Shown piece by piece: positions 7,370-14,252 of a stretch of 23,566 nt of DNA (the first letter of the stretch is position 1; each line of letters begins with the position of its first letter). The notes beneath the pieces were generated by a model that worked only from the letters and a program-made list of their open reading frames with translations, made no database searches and had not been told where the DNA came from. This DNA comes from a virus. The position numbers and the translations under genes were made by a program. The stretch covers positions 1 to 23,566 of IMG/VR virus record IMGVR_UViG_3300032242_000870; one strand, written 5' to 3'.

Positions 7370-7431
7370 AACTACTTGTCGTTGTATTGCTGTGCGCTTG
7401 GTGGATAGGGCAATCGATTCGAGGTAGGTAA
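7366..7431 (+). CDS. 21-residue hydrophobic membrane micropeptide
   Basis: A tiny open frame that exactly fills the gap between two genes: its ATG overlaps the kinase stop as ATGA, its stop overlaps the next ATG as TAATG, and AGGA lies 6 bases before the start. The peptide has one positive residue, a hydrophobic run (LLVVVLLCAWWIG, residues 3-15) and a basic end (RGR), so it could insert as a short single-pass membrane segment. There is no lipobox. The exact double overlap is the main argument that it is translated. It might instead be only a ribosome-coupling device for the resolvase gene. Confidence 0.55.
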   Translation: MKLLVVVLLCAWWIGQSIRGR

Positions 7432-7976
7432 TGGCTAATCCAAAAATTTGGGGCGAAAAAAATCTCAAAGGTGCAGTAGCCGTAGGTATCGACCAATCGT
7501 ATTCAGGTTTTGCGTTAACAGCAATTGATGGCAACGACAATCATTACACAGAGGTATGGAAGTTAGATGAGTCAGGGGTTAAAAGGCTGGCTCAAGCTCA
7601 GCGTATTATTTTTGATTTTGTTAATAGTTTTGAAGTAAGCGCCACTGCAATGGAGGGCTACGCATTTGGTAGCCAGATGGCTAACATGCTTGGTGAATTA
7701 GGCGGAGCCGTTAAGTTAGCCCTATACAACTATTTTGATGAGCCAGAAGTGCGTTTTCCTTTAGTTGTGCCTCCCACTAGCCTTAAAAAATACATTACAG
7801 GCAAAGGTCGAGTAGATAAGAACCAAATCCTTTTGAGCGTGTACAAAAAATGGGATGTTGAGTTTAATAACGACAACGCTGCCGATTCTTACGGACTAGC
7901 CCGAATTGTGCGAAATAAGCATGATTTTGAATACGAAAAAGAAGTATACGATAAAGTAGTTTATTCGGGACTATAA
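7431..7976 (+). CDS. RuvC-like Holliday junction resolvase
   Basis: A 181-residue RNase H-fold nuclease of the RuvC type, expected to cut four-way junctions before packaging or during recombination. Visible active-site elements are VGIDQSYSGFA with Asp21, AMEGYAFG with Glu75, and NDNAADSYGLARI with Asp148 and Asp152. The KKYITGKGRVDKNQILLSVYKKW stretch before the last pair is also characteristic. In E. coli RuvC the last two Asp are three apart; here Asn149 occupies that position and Asp148 precedes it, a variant seen in RuvC-like phage proteins. GAGG stands 6-7 bases before the ATG. It is the last gene of the first operon. Confidence 0.9.
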   Translation: MANPKIWGEKNLKGAVAVGIDQSYSGFALTAIDGNDNHYTEVWKLDESGVKRLAQAQRIIFDFVNSFEVSATAMEGYAFGSQMANMLGELGGAVKLALYNYFDEPEVRFPLVVPPTSLKKYITGKGRVDKNQILLSVYKKWDVEFNNDNAADSYGLARIVRNKHDFEYEKEVYDKVVYSGL

Positions 7977-7985
7977 TAATAAAAC

Positions 7986-8019
7986 CCTCGTATAATTAAT
8001 TAACAACTACTATACGAGG
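7986..8019 (+). promoter_or_regulatory. Hairpin sequestering the spoVS ribosome binding site
   Basis: A perfect 9-base inverted repeat: CCTCGTATA (7986-7994) and TATACGAGG (8011-8019), with a 16-base AT-rich loop. The GAGG that should serve as ribosome binding site for the ATG at 8026 lies in the right arm, and the left arm supplies its CCTC complement. Read-through RNA from the upstream operon would therefore hide the site. It is not followed by a T run, so a terminator role is unlikely. Confidence 0.7.
7991..7996 (+). promoter_or_regulatory. Candidate -10 box TATAAT inside the hairpin
   Basis: A perfect TATAAT in the left arm of the hairpin. RNA starting about 7 bases downstream (near 8003) would lack the left arm and keep the spoVS ribosome binding site open. 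No convincing -35 element is visible about 17 bases upstream. A second TATAAT occurs at 7972-7977. Confidence 0.5.
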
Positions 8020-8025
8020 TACACA

Positions 8026-8304
8026 ATGTCGGAAATACCAGAAGACCAAATTCTTAAAGTCAGCGCAGGTTCAAACCCGCAGTCAGTCGCATCAGCAATT
8101 GCCCACAGTATTTATGAGAATAAAGCCTGTAAATTACGGGCTGTTGGCGCTGGCGCCGTAAATCAGGCAGTAAAAGCCATTGCCATTGCCCGAGGATACA
8201 CAGCCCCAAGAGGCTTGGATTTGAAGTGCATTCCAGGGTTTACCACCATTGAAAGCCACGATGGCGACATTTCAGCCATTGTATTTACCATTGTTTCAGA
8301 CTGA
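8026..8304 (+). CDS. spoVS: SpoVS family protein (Alba-like fold)
   Basis: A 92-residue protein matching the SpoVS family along nearly its whole length: LKVSAGSNPQSVASAIA at 10-26, RAVGAGAVNQAVKAIAIARGY at 38-58, then a LDLKCIPGFT segment (64-73) and a final beta strand. SpoVS is a small DNA/RNA-binding-type protein with an Alba-like fold; in Bacillus it affects sporulation and septation, and homologues occur widely in non-sporulating bacteria. In a phage it could act on nucleic acid or on host gene expression; this is inference. It stands alone between two noncoding gaps, with its ribosome binding site in the hairpin at 7986-8019, so it is probably regulated separately from the upstream operon. 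Confidence 0.93.
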   Translation: MSEIPEDQILKVSAGSNPQSVASAIAHSIYENKACKLRAVGAGAVNQAVKAIAIARGYTAPRGLDLKCIPGFTTIESHDGDISAIVFTIVSD

Positions 8305-8365
8305 TTATTTCTGTCTAGAGCCTTAAAATCTAAATAGGAATTCCTTTAACCCTAAAGAGGTAAAC

Positions 8366-8686
8366 ATGGCTAACAAGCCCCTAGCACCTACGCCAAATGC
8401 AACACCAGATAATGTTTTGGTGCAGAACGCTGCTGGCGAACCATCAAAGAACACCACAACTGTAGAGCGTATGGGACGTCAAGCTGCCGACCCTGCCGCA
8501 CAGCCACTTAGCGCACATCCGTATGCTCCAAAAGAACGTCACGGAGCAACTTATGGTATTCAGGTAGGTTTTGAAGCCCATACTGAACCAAGTGCAGGTG
8601 CGACTACTCATAATGGACATGTTGTTCCTTCCGCAGTAAATCGTTCACTGCCTAATTTCCAAATGGGTGCTACTGACTTGCACTAG
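8366..8686 (+). CDS. Hypothetical low-complexity protein
   Basis: A 106-residue protein rich in Ala, Pro, Thr, Asn and His with little predicted order, no Cys and no known motif. A strong ribosome binding site (AAAGAGG, 5 bases before the ATG) suggests high expression. It is transcriptionally isolated: a 61-base gap upstream, containing the palindrome AGGAATTCCT (8336-8345) and a short CTTTA/TAAAG hairpin touching the ribosome binding site, and an intrinsic terminator just downstream. Composition resembles the proteins encoded at 12201-14696, so a virion-associated role is possible, but this is only inference. Confidence 0.82.
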   Translation: MANKPLAPTPNATPDNVLVQNAAGEPSKNTTTVERMGRQAADPAAQPLSAHPYAPKERHGATYGIQVGFEAHTEPSAGATTHNGHVVPSAVNRSLPNFQMGATDLH

Positions 8687-8698
8687 TTACCCTCGTCG

Positions 8699-8728
8699 AA
8701 ACCCCGTCCATCTTTTGGGCGGGGTTTT
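8699..8728 (+). terminator. Rho-independent terminator
   Basis: An 11-pair stem, AAACCCCGTCC (8699-8709) with GGGCGGGGTTT (8717-8727), including one G-U pair, with a 7-base ATCTTTT loop and a T-rich tail (TTTT then TCGTTTTGTTG). It ends the gene at 8366-8686. Confidence 0.88.
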
Positions 8729-8753
8729 GTCGTTTTGTTGTCGAAATGTATGT

Positions 8754-8759
8754 TAGGCT
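8754..8759 (+). promoter_or_regulatory. Candidate -10 box (TAGGCT) for a leaderless start
   Basis: TAGGCT fits the actinobacterial TANNNT -10 pattern and ends 7 bases before the ATG at 8767, so the transcript would begin at or next to the start codon. It lies just after a terminator, where a new promoter is expected. No clear -35 is seen. Confidence 0.4.
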
Positions 8760-8766
8760 ACAAAAC

Positions 8767-9009
8767 ATGATTACTGACATTTTGAAAGAACATCTAAGCG
8801 GTGTGCGTACTGTTAATAAATGCACCACTGGTAAATGGCTAGAGACACAAGAGCCAGAAGTTGTTGAAATGCTTTCGGAGTTATCTAAACGACCAACAAC
8901 TAATGTATCGGCACTATTTAGGGATTTAGAACCCCTAGAGGTGCCGTTTCGTTTAACCACATTTAAATTACACATGAAAGGTAACTGCCAATGTCCAAAA
9001 GCATCTTAG
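8767..9009 (+). CDS. Small protein, possible HTH/DNA-binding, C-terminal CxC
   Basis: An 80-residue protein from the ATG at 8767; an in-frame ATG at 8746 would add seven residues but lies over the presumed promoter. The sequence has helix-rich segments (ITDILKEHLSG; EVVEMLSELSKR; TNVSALFRDL) and ends in LHMKGNCQCP with a CxC pair. Proteins of this size and ending (a basic residue, Gly, then CxC) recur in actinophages as presumed helix-turn-helix or small-terminase-like DNA binders, but I cannot assign it firmly. It overlaps the metallophosphoesterase gene by 19 bases. Confidence 0.72.
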   Translation: MITDILKEHLSGVRTVNKCTTGKWLETQEPEVVEMLSELSKRPTTNVSALFRDLEPLEVPFRLTTFKLHMKGNCQCPKAS

Positions 9010-10013
9010 ACATCTTAGCGAAAGCCCTTATCGAACCCTCGTATGGAACATCTACGGTACTAAGCCCTGTTGTTCCAGCCACACTACCTAAGACCACTAA
9101 AGCAAAAGCACGTAAAAAGAAAACCGATTGGAAATTAGGTGTTTTACTGCCAGATGCCCAAATTGGATTTAGACGATACGAGGATGGGGAACTAGACCCT
9201 TTTCATGATGTACGTGCTATTGATGTAGCCATGCAGTTGTTAGCAACTTTAGACGAAGAGTACGGCGTTGACCTAGTAGTTAACCTAGGGGACACCATTG
9301 ACCTTCCTATGTTCGGTAAATACGCACAAGAGAATGCGTTTTACAACACTATTAATCAGTCTATGGACGCTTGTCATACTTTCCTAGCCACTCAACGAGC
9401 TTTAGCCCCACACTCACGGGTAATTTTTATTGAAGGTAACCACGATTGCCGTGTAACAAAATACATGAACATTCAGGCTATGGCGGCATCTAAGATGAAG
9501 CAGGTAGGTGCAGATTTTCCAGTAACTAGCCTTCAGCATTTGTTGTGCATGGACGACCTTGGCGTAGAAATGATTGATGGATACCCAGCAGACAAGTTTT
9601 ACATTAACGACCGTTTGGTAGCCCGACACGGGACAAAAGCTAATTCCAACGGGTCTACGGCTAATCGGTACTTGAACGCTAACCACATGGAAAGCACTAT
9701 TTATGGACACAGTCATCGCCAAGAACTGATGTACAAGACCCATGACACACGCCATGGTATGGTGCAGAACGTAGCGTACAGCCCAGGTAGCCTATGCCGC
9801 ATTGATGGCGCAGTTCCATCTGTAATGGGTGGTATCAAAGCAGACGAGCGTCCTGTAGAGCAGTACGAAAACTGGCAACAGGGTATTGGTCTGGTGTGGT
9901 ACAAAGAAGCTGGCGACCATAAGGGAGCCAATGACTTCACCATTGAGAACATCCACATCATGGACGGCTGGGCAGTTTACGCAGGGACTGAGTTTAGGGC
10001 ATTAATTAAGTAA
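8991..10013 (+). CDS. Calcineurin-like metallophosphoesterase
   Basis: A 340-residue binuclear metal phosphoesterase. After a disordered basic N-terminus (Lys/Ala/Thr-rich, about residues 30-46) come the family motifs in order: PDAQIG with Asp55 (the usual DxH is DxQ here), LGDTID with Asp101, GNHD at 149-152, RHGT with His213, and GHSH at 239-242. Phage members may act on nucleic acids or cyclic nucleotides, or serve as Mre11-like nucleases; the substrate cannot be read from sequence, and no SbcC partner is present. The start is the ATG at 8991, 19 bases before the preceding stop, with AAAGG upstream. Loss of the His in motif I alters one metal ligand, although Gln there occurs in functional relatives. 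Confidence 0.92.
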   Translation: MSKSILDILAKALIEPSYGTSTVLSPVVPATLPKTTKAKARKKKTDWKLGVLLPDAQIGFRRYEDGELDPFHDVRAIDVAMQLLATLDEEYGVDLVVNLGDTIDLPMFGKYAQENAFYNTINQSMDACHTFLATQRALAPHSRVIFIEGNHDCRVTKYMNIQAMAASKMKQVGADFPVTSLQHLLCMDDLGVEMIDGYPADKFYINDRLVARHGTKANSNGSTANRYLNANHMESTIYGHSHRQELMYKTHDTRHGMVQNVAYSPGSLCRIDGAVPSVMGGIKADERPVEQYENWQQGIGLVWYKEAGDHKGANDFTIENIHIMDGWAVYAGTEFRALIK

Positions 10014-10021
10014 AAAACATC

Positions 10022-10027
10022 TAGAAT
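10022..10027 (+). promoter_or_regulatory. -10 box TAGAAT for a leaderless gene
   Basis: TAGAAT followed by exactly six bases and then the ATG at 10034, in a 20-base gap that has no ribosome binding site. Transcription would begin at or within a base of the start codon. The same spacing occurs before the gene at 14758. No -35 element is obvious. Confidence 0.6.
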
Positions 10028-10033
10028 TGATGT

Positions 10034-10573
10034 ATGCCTAGCAGTCATCAGAACGTCCAGAACCTTGGCGCCAGTGGGTTGTACGGGACTAACACTACTT
10101 TTGGTGGTGGCGGTCAGCCTGTAGCCCGTGGTGAGTTGGATTTTCTACGCTTAGGCGTAGGCAGAGTTCCTTCTGCAGAATACCCTGATGGGTATCTGGG
10201 AACTATTCGTTCACGCCGTGATGACCGAGGGCGCCCTTCAAGCACGTCGGACACCGTCCTAAACAGCATGAAGCAGCGCCTCGGTCAGCGTGGCTACCAG
10301 CGTGGCGTACACCGTGGTGAACGTATTGACCCTAGCGATTACTACTACCCGACTGAATTATCGGCTGAGCGTGGCGTTCAGCGCCAAATGAAAGCCAAAT
10401 TTACAGGCAATACTTGGGAAACCCTACGTTATGTAGAGAACCAAATGCTTGTTCCTGCTCCACATTTACCTAATGATGGCAAAGCAGGCCCTAATGTGCG
10501 TAGCGATTCACCTTACGCAGTTAACGAGAAACGTGTGTCGCAGTTGTCGAACATGCGCCCAAGCTGGAGATAA
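10034..10573 (+). CDS. Hypothetical Gly/Arg-rich protein, leaderless start
   Basis: A 179-residue protein of unknown function that opens a run of eight similar genes. The N-terminal third is Gly/Ser/Asn-rich and probably disordered; the middle is rich in Arg, Gly and Tyr (RRDDRGRPS, QRGYQRGVHRGER, DYYYP); the C-terminal part is more helical. No enzymatic or Cys motif is seen. There is no ribosome binding site in front of the ATG, which instead stands six bases after TAGAAT. Its composition and its neighbours suggest a minor virion or DNA-binding protein, without direct proof. Confidence 0.82.
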   Translation: MPSSHQNVQNLGASGLYGTNTTFGGGGQPVARGELDFLRLGVGRVPSAEYPDGYLGTIRSRRDDRGRPSSTSDTVLNSMKQRLGQRGYQRGVHRGERIDPSDYYYPTELSAERGVQRQMKAKFTGNTWETLRYVENQMLVPAPHLPNDGKAGPNVRSDSPYAVNEKRVSQLSNMRPSWR

Positions 10574-10575
10574 CC

Positions 10576-12198
10576 GTGGCTAGAAAACCTCGTGCTGCTA
10601 ATGAATTTACTAAAGCAACTAATCGTACTTTAGGTAGGGCAACTAGTCCAAAAACTAAACCAATTGAAGACCCTTATGTAAAGATGATTAGCCGTCGTGC
10701 TAGGTCACGGGCTAAAGCTTATGAGGCTGAAAGAAAAGGCAGAATAATTGAGGGTGTGCCAGGTTACGGCACAGTTGACATGGATGAAGTAGGCTGGCAT
10801 GTTCCAGAACATCCAGACGATAATAACCCTAATAAAGTTACCATGCGAAACCTTTTGGGTTTAAGCGGAACTAGCAGTGTTCCAGGCATTAAAAAAGGTC
10901 CCGCAATTGATGAGCCTCACGAAGCCGAGCCTAACGTTCCTGTAGAGCGCCGTTATGAAGATTTAAACGATGCAGAAAAAACAAAAGCAGACACCGTTTT
11001 AGACCGAGTGGGGTCAAGCGTAGACATTGCATCTAAACACATTCAAGATTCGTATGACCGTGCACATTACCGTGCAATTTTAGGTTTTTCAGGTCAGCCT
11101 GCAGGTATTGGGTTTTACGGAGGCCCTTCTACTGAACATAAGATAAATAGTGAACTTATTGCACAAGTTATGGAACACCCAGAGTTTAAGGCTAGAGGAC
11201 TTACACAAGACCATGCTGTAGCCATGGTTAATGCTGCGATGGCGGCAACTAGCCCAAGACAAGCCGTTCAAGTAGGGTCAGGAAATAATGTTACTTACCC
11301 TAACCACGCCGCTGGTCGTGTGGGAGTTGAGCATGCATTAGCAGGGGGAGACCCCGAAGACGTTCCCAAAGCCCCACATGGTGGAATTCATCAAAACACT
11401 ATAAGAGGGGCAAAATTAGCTACGCAAACTCTTACCGAAGGTGCATTAATTCCAGAACTTTTTGCAGATTCAGGAATTAAAGTAAGAAATTTTGCGGGAG
11501 CAAAGTCTGTAGCCTCTAGTGCCGATGCTTTTAGGGTTAACGATGTACATTCAACAGGTACAGCGCTTCCACACTTAGCCACTGAGGCAAATAAAAAGTT
11601 TAGTGTAATTGACCCTAACGGTGTTGACACAGGACAGGTTCATGAGTACGAAGCCGAAGACGTAGATGAAAAAACTGGTCTTCCTAAAGCCATACATGCC
11701 AAAAAACGTTTAGCGCATCACAAATTAGAAGGCCACACTTACCAAATAGCCCTTGACTCAAAAGGTAAGCCAGCCAGAGGTGATTCACCCGTAGAAAAAA
11801 CAGTTAGAGATAATGTGGTGCATTCTGCTTTAGATTTGGCTGGTCGACGTGCTAATGCCGCAAAAGGTTTAGTTCCAACTGAACGCCATGCTCAAGCTAC
11901 GCACATTGGGCAAGAAATTGATTGGCGTGACCGTCAAATACTTCGTCCAGATTTACCGTACAGCCTTGAGACAGAGCATCCTGTAACCCATCCTTTAACG
12001 CATCCACTGGGAGTTCAAATACCAGGTGGGATGGACATTTTAAACCCTTTTGGTACAGGTAAACTTGTGGATACTACAATGCCAACCTTATCCTCAGCCC
12101 CTGATGGTGACTCAACAGATGTGGATAAGCCAAAAGATGTAACTGCCCCAGCAGCAAGAGCTGGCAGAACGTCATCATTTTCTGCTGGAAGAAGTTAA
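10576..12198 (+). CDS. Large unknown protein with a SP-rich conserved helical core
   Basis: A 540-residue protein from GTG 10576, with GGAG about 8 bases upstream inside the previous gene. The N-terminal 130 residues are basic and look disordered. The central part (about 155-260) is the ordered core: AHYRAILGFSG, FYGGPSTEHKINSELIAQ and AMVNAAMAATSPRQAV (216-231), then NHAAG and a GVEHAL helix. The block of a short aromatic/Gly segment, a helix, an Ala-rich SP motif, and Asn with a following helix resembles the DUF7178-type proteins of actinophages; I cannot confirm this by eye. The C-terminal 100 residues are Pro/Thr/Ser-rich. No catalytic residues can be named. It may be a virion-injected protein, given its length and disordered ends. 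Confidence 0.82.
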   Translation: MARKPRAANEFTKATNRTLGRATSPKTKPIEDPYVKMISRRARSRAKAYEAERKGRIIEGVPGYGTVDMDEVGWHVPEHPDDNNPNKVTMRNLLGLSGTSSVPGIKKGPAIDEPHEAEPNVPVERRYEDLNDAEKTKADTVLDRVGSSVDIASKHIQDSYDRAHYRAILGFSGQPAGIGFYGGPSTEHKINSELIAQVMEHPEFKARGLTQDHAVAMVNAAMAATSPRQAVQVGSGNNVTYPNHAAGRVGVEHALAGGDPEDVPKAPHGGIHQNTIRGAKLATQTLTEGALIPELFADSGIKVRNFAGAKSVASSADAFRVNDVHSTGTALPHLATEANKKFSVIDPNGVDTGQVHEYEAEDVDEKTGLPKAIHAKKRLAHHKLEGHTYQIALDSKGKPARGDSPVEKTVRDNVVHSALDLAGRRANAAKGLVPTERHAQATHIGQEIDWRDRQILRPDLPYSLETEHPVTHPLTHPLGVQIPGGMDILNPFGTGKLVDTTMPTLSSAPDGDSTDVDKPKDVTAPAARAGRTSSFSAGRS

Positions 12199-12200
12199 TA

Positions 12201-12548
12201 ATGCCTAATCTACAGAATGGCGTGTACTCTAATCGTCCTTGGATTGCGCCCCCAGAGGCTGCGTACCCTCCACAGGCTTACATCGGCCCATTTTCTAGTA
12301 ACCAAGAGCAGATGCTGACGCAGGCTATGCAGTCATGGAACATGACCTCAGCCCAATTGCAAGAGTATGTGCGCCCTAATTTACCTCAAATAGAGTTGTT
12401 TCCGCCTAAATACGGTTACAGTACCCAAGAATACGGGCTAGACGACATGGTAAACTTGAATGTTCCTGTAACTGAGCGAGTAGATACTCCAAACCCTGCC
12501 GCTCAAGCAGAAAGCTCGTCCCGAAATACGTTAGGATACGGTGTGTAA
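12201..12548 (+). CDS. Hypothetical Pro/Gln/Tyr-rich protein
   Basis: A 115-residue protein that begins two bases after the preceding stop (GGAAGAAG about 8 bases before the ATG) and whose stop overlaps the next start as TAATG. The N-terminal 35 residues are Pro/Tyr-rich; a central helix (NQEQMLTQAMQSWNMTSAQLQEYV) is the only clear ordered element; the rest is Pro/Asn/Ser-rich. No known motif. Its place in the 10034-14696 block suggests the same unknown process as its neighbours. Confidence 0.8.
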   Translation: MPNLQNGVYSNRPWIAPPEAAYPPQAYIGPFSSNQEQMLTQAMQSWNMTSAQLQEYVRPNLPQIELFPPKYGYSTQEYGLDDMVNLNVPVTERVDTPNPAAQAESSSRNTLGYGV

Positions 12549-13420
12549 TGGCTGTTCAAGCGCAAACTGGTGGAGGAAAAGGACCAACACAAGGTGGTGG
12601 CGGTCGTACCCAACCTAGAGTTACGCCTTCTGTAAGTAACCAACAGCCTTCAGGCGTCAACAGAGGTGCACAGTTCGGCAATCCTACAGTAACAACTCCT
12701 GCTACAGGCAGTTTGTTCAGCCAAATTGGTAACTCAATAGGTCATAGTTTAAGCGATGCATGGAACGGAGCCACCCATTTTATTGGTTCTGGCATTCACA
12801 ATTTGTTTGGCAACGATTCACAGCAACGTGCCGCTGAACAGCGAGTTCACGATGTAACAAGTCCAAAGACAACGGTTACTGTGCCAGGCTATAACAACAC
12901 AGGTCGTATTGACCCACTCAGCGGTTACCCTATCGGTAATTGGGCATACAATCAAGATAATTCAGGTGGCAATAGAGCAAATTTGAACGAGAATGCTAAC
13001 GGTCATGATGAGTATGGACAACCCACAACTACAGCACATGGATTCCATCTACAACCTGGTCAAACATTTATGTACCACGGAATGAAAGTAACTCAAGGCG
13101 ACTTTATGAAAGAAAAAGGAAGCAACGAGTGGGATGACTGGCGCCCAGTTAAAGACGTTGTTCCCGCTAAAACCATTACTACACAAGGAACTGGCGCTAA
13201 TACCAATTACCAATTAGGTAAGCAGGGTGCAGTAGGTGGCAATGGTGGGTCTTACCAGCTAGGTTCTGGTCTAACTGCTAATAATGCTGCAGTTACTGGA
13301 CGTGGTAATGGAAGTCTAACTAACGGTATGTGGTCTTACGGCGGTTCATCAGGGGGCTACTCTGGCGGAGCAACTGGTAGTTCCTTCCAAGGTATTACTG
13401 GAGACCCAATTGAGCACTAA
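12548..13420 (+). CDS. Gly/Asn/Gln-rich low-complexity protein
   Basis: A 290-residue protein dominated by Gly, Asn, Gln, Ser and Thr, including a QTGGGKGPTQGGGG opening and a Gly/Ser/Tyr-rich end (GGSSGGYSGGATGSS). A short amphipathic or hydrophobic segment is present at about residues 55-80 (SLFSQIGNSIGHSLSDAWNGATHFIGSGIHNLFG), which could touch a membrane. A more ordered patch, HGFHLQPGQTFMYHGMKVTQGDFMKEKG, lies near residues 160-190. No catalytic motif. Such a composition is typical of phage minor structural or ejected proteins, but the assignment is inferred. Its stop overlaps the next gene by 11 bases if that gene starts at TTG. Confidence 0.8.
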   Translation: MAVQAQTGGGKGPTQGGGGRTQPRVTPSVSNQQPSGVNRGAQFGNPTVTTPATGSLFSQIGNSIGHSLSDAWNGATHFIGSGIHNLFGNDSQQRAAEQRVHDVTSPKTTVTVPGYNNTGRIDPLSGYPIGNWAYNQDNSGGNRANLNENANGHDEYGQPTTTAHGFHLQPGQTFMYHGMKVTQGDFMKEKGSNEWDDWRPVKDVVPAKTITTQGTGANTNYQLGKQGAVGGNGGSYQLGSGLTANNAAVTGRGNGSLTNGMWSYGGSSGGYSGGATGSSFQGITGDPIEH

Positions 13421-13646
13421 TTTTGGTTTAATGGCTGACAGCACAGGCGAAGGCATGTCTGGGGCTACAGATGTTGACCTAGTTGCCCAGAAAAACCTTA
13501 AGAAAACCGTCTACAATGGTAGTAAAGAGTGCCGTGGATGCGGTACTTTACTTGACCCGTTTCAAGGTCTACACACGGATAAATGCCGTGGATGCCGAGA
13601 TAAAGCGTCAACCGAACATTTTAAGAACAGGATGGCACCGAAATGA
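13410..13646 (+). CDS. Zinc-ribbon small protein (TTG start favoured)
   Basis: A 78-residue protein with a classical four-Cys zinc ribbon, CRGC at 41-44 and CRGC at 59-62, in a basic context. I favour TTG 13410: it has GGAG about 8 bases upstream and makes an 11-base overlap with the previous stop, a spacing found at three other junctions in this window. The ATG at 13431 (71 residues) has no clear ribosome binding site. The stop overlaps the next ATG as ATGA. It probably binds nucleic acid or a protein partner. Confidence 0.76.
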   Translation: MSTNFGLMADSTGEGMSGATDVDLVAQKNLKKTVYNGSKECRGCGTLLDPFQGLHTDKCRGCRDKASTEHFKNRMAPK

Positions 13647-13849
13647 CCGTACCTTACCGCCGCTCACCTAATGCGGAAATGCGAGAAGGCTCGACTGATG
13701 GCAAATACCGTAAGCGCCGTCCAAACACAACTGTAGCCCAGGGAATGGGTGACCAGCAGGTTATGGCTAACCGTGATGGTCTGCATCCATACATGAACTA
13801 CGGGTTTATCAACTCTGAAGAGCCTAACAAAGTAAACCCAGGAGCATAA
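13643..13849 (+). CDS. Small basic hypothetical protein
   Basis: A 68-residue protein, Arg/Lys-rich in its first half (YRRSPNAEMREG, KYRKRRPNT) and Asn/Gly/Tyr-rich in its second. It begins by ATGA overlap with the zinc-ribbon gene and ends two bases before the next start. No motif is recognised. The charge suggests contact with nucleic acid or with an acidic protein surface. Confidence 0.75.
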   Translation: MTVPYRRSPNAEMREGSTDGKYRKRRPNTTVAQGMGDQQVMANRDGLHPYMNYGFINSEEPNKVNPGA

Positions 13850-13851
13850 TC

Positions 13852-14250
13852 ATGGCTGGAAAACACGCAAGCGGTAAAGTAAATGCCCCCAAAAGCCTTT
13901 CTGAAGCTGCAACAAACATTATTAAGGTACACCAAGACGCACAGCTTCTTGGAAACATGAAACCTGGTTCAACCTTAGAGCCATCAGGTCCTGGCAAAAG
14001 AGGAAAGCCATTAACTCAAGAAGTCGCACAAGCAGAATCCGATGCCGCTAATGCCGCAGGTTACACGATGGAAACCGCTAAAGCAGTTCATGATAACTCG
14101 GTGCAGGGTAAAGTTGCGTTTGACCCTTATGAAGCAAAGGCAAGGGTTTCAGCACCTACTGACCGTGGTGAAGACCCTCATCGCCGTCCTGCTGCCCCAC
14201 TAGTTCATCGAAACGAAGATTCTATCGTTAAATCCCCACCACGAGGTTAA
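13852..14250 (+). CDS. Hypothetical Ala/Lys/Pro-rich protein
   Basis: A 132-residue protein with a good ribosome binding site (CAGGAG, 7 bases before the ATG). It has two probable helices, SLSEAATNIIKVHQDAQLLG (15-34) and QEVAQAESDAANAAGYTMETAKAVHD (about 56-81), with disordered, basic ends rich in Pro, Arg and His. No Cys or catalytic motif. It may be a small virion or scaffold-like protein; this is inference from composition and position only. Confidence 0.78.
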   Translation: MAGKHASGKVNAPKSLSEAATNIIKVHQDAQLLGNMKPGSTLEPSGPGKRGKPLTQEVAQAESDAANAAGYTMETAKAVHDNSVQGKVAFDPYEAKARVSAPTDRGEDPHRRPAAPLVHRNEDSIVKSPPRG

Positions 14251-14252
14251 TT

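Noticed and set aside
8336-8357. AGGAATTCCT palindrome and CTTTA/TAAAG hairpin before the gene at 8366
   Set aside because: Both are short and weak, and the ribosome binding site is only partly touched, so no regulatory claim is made.
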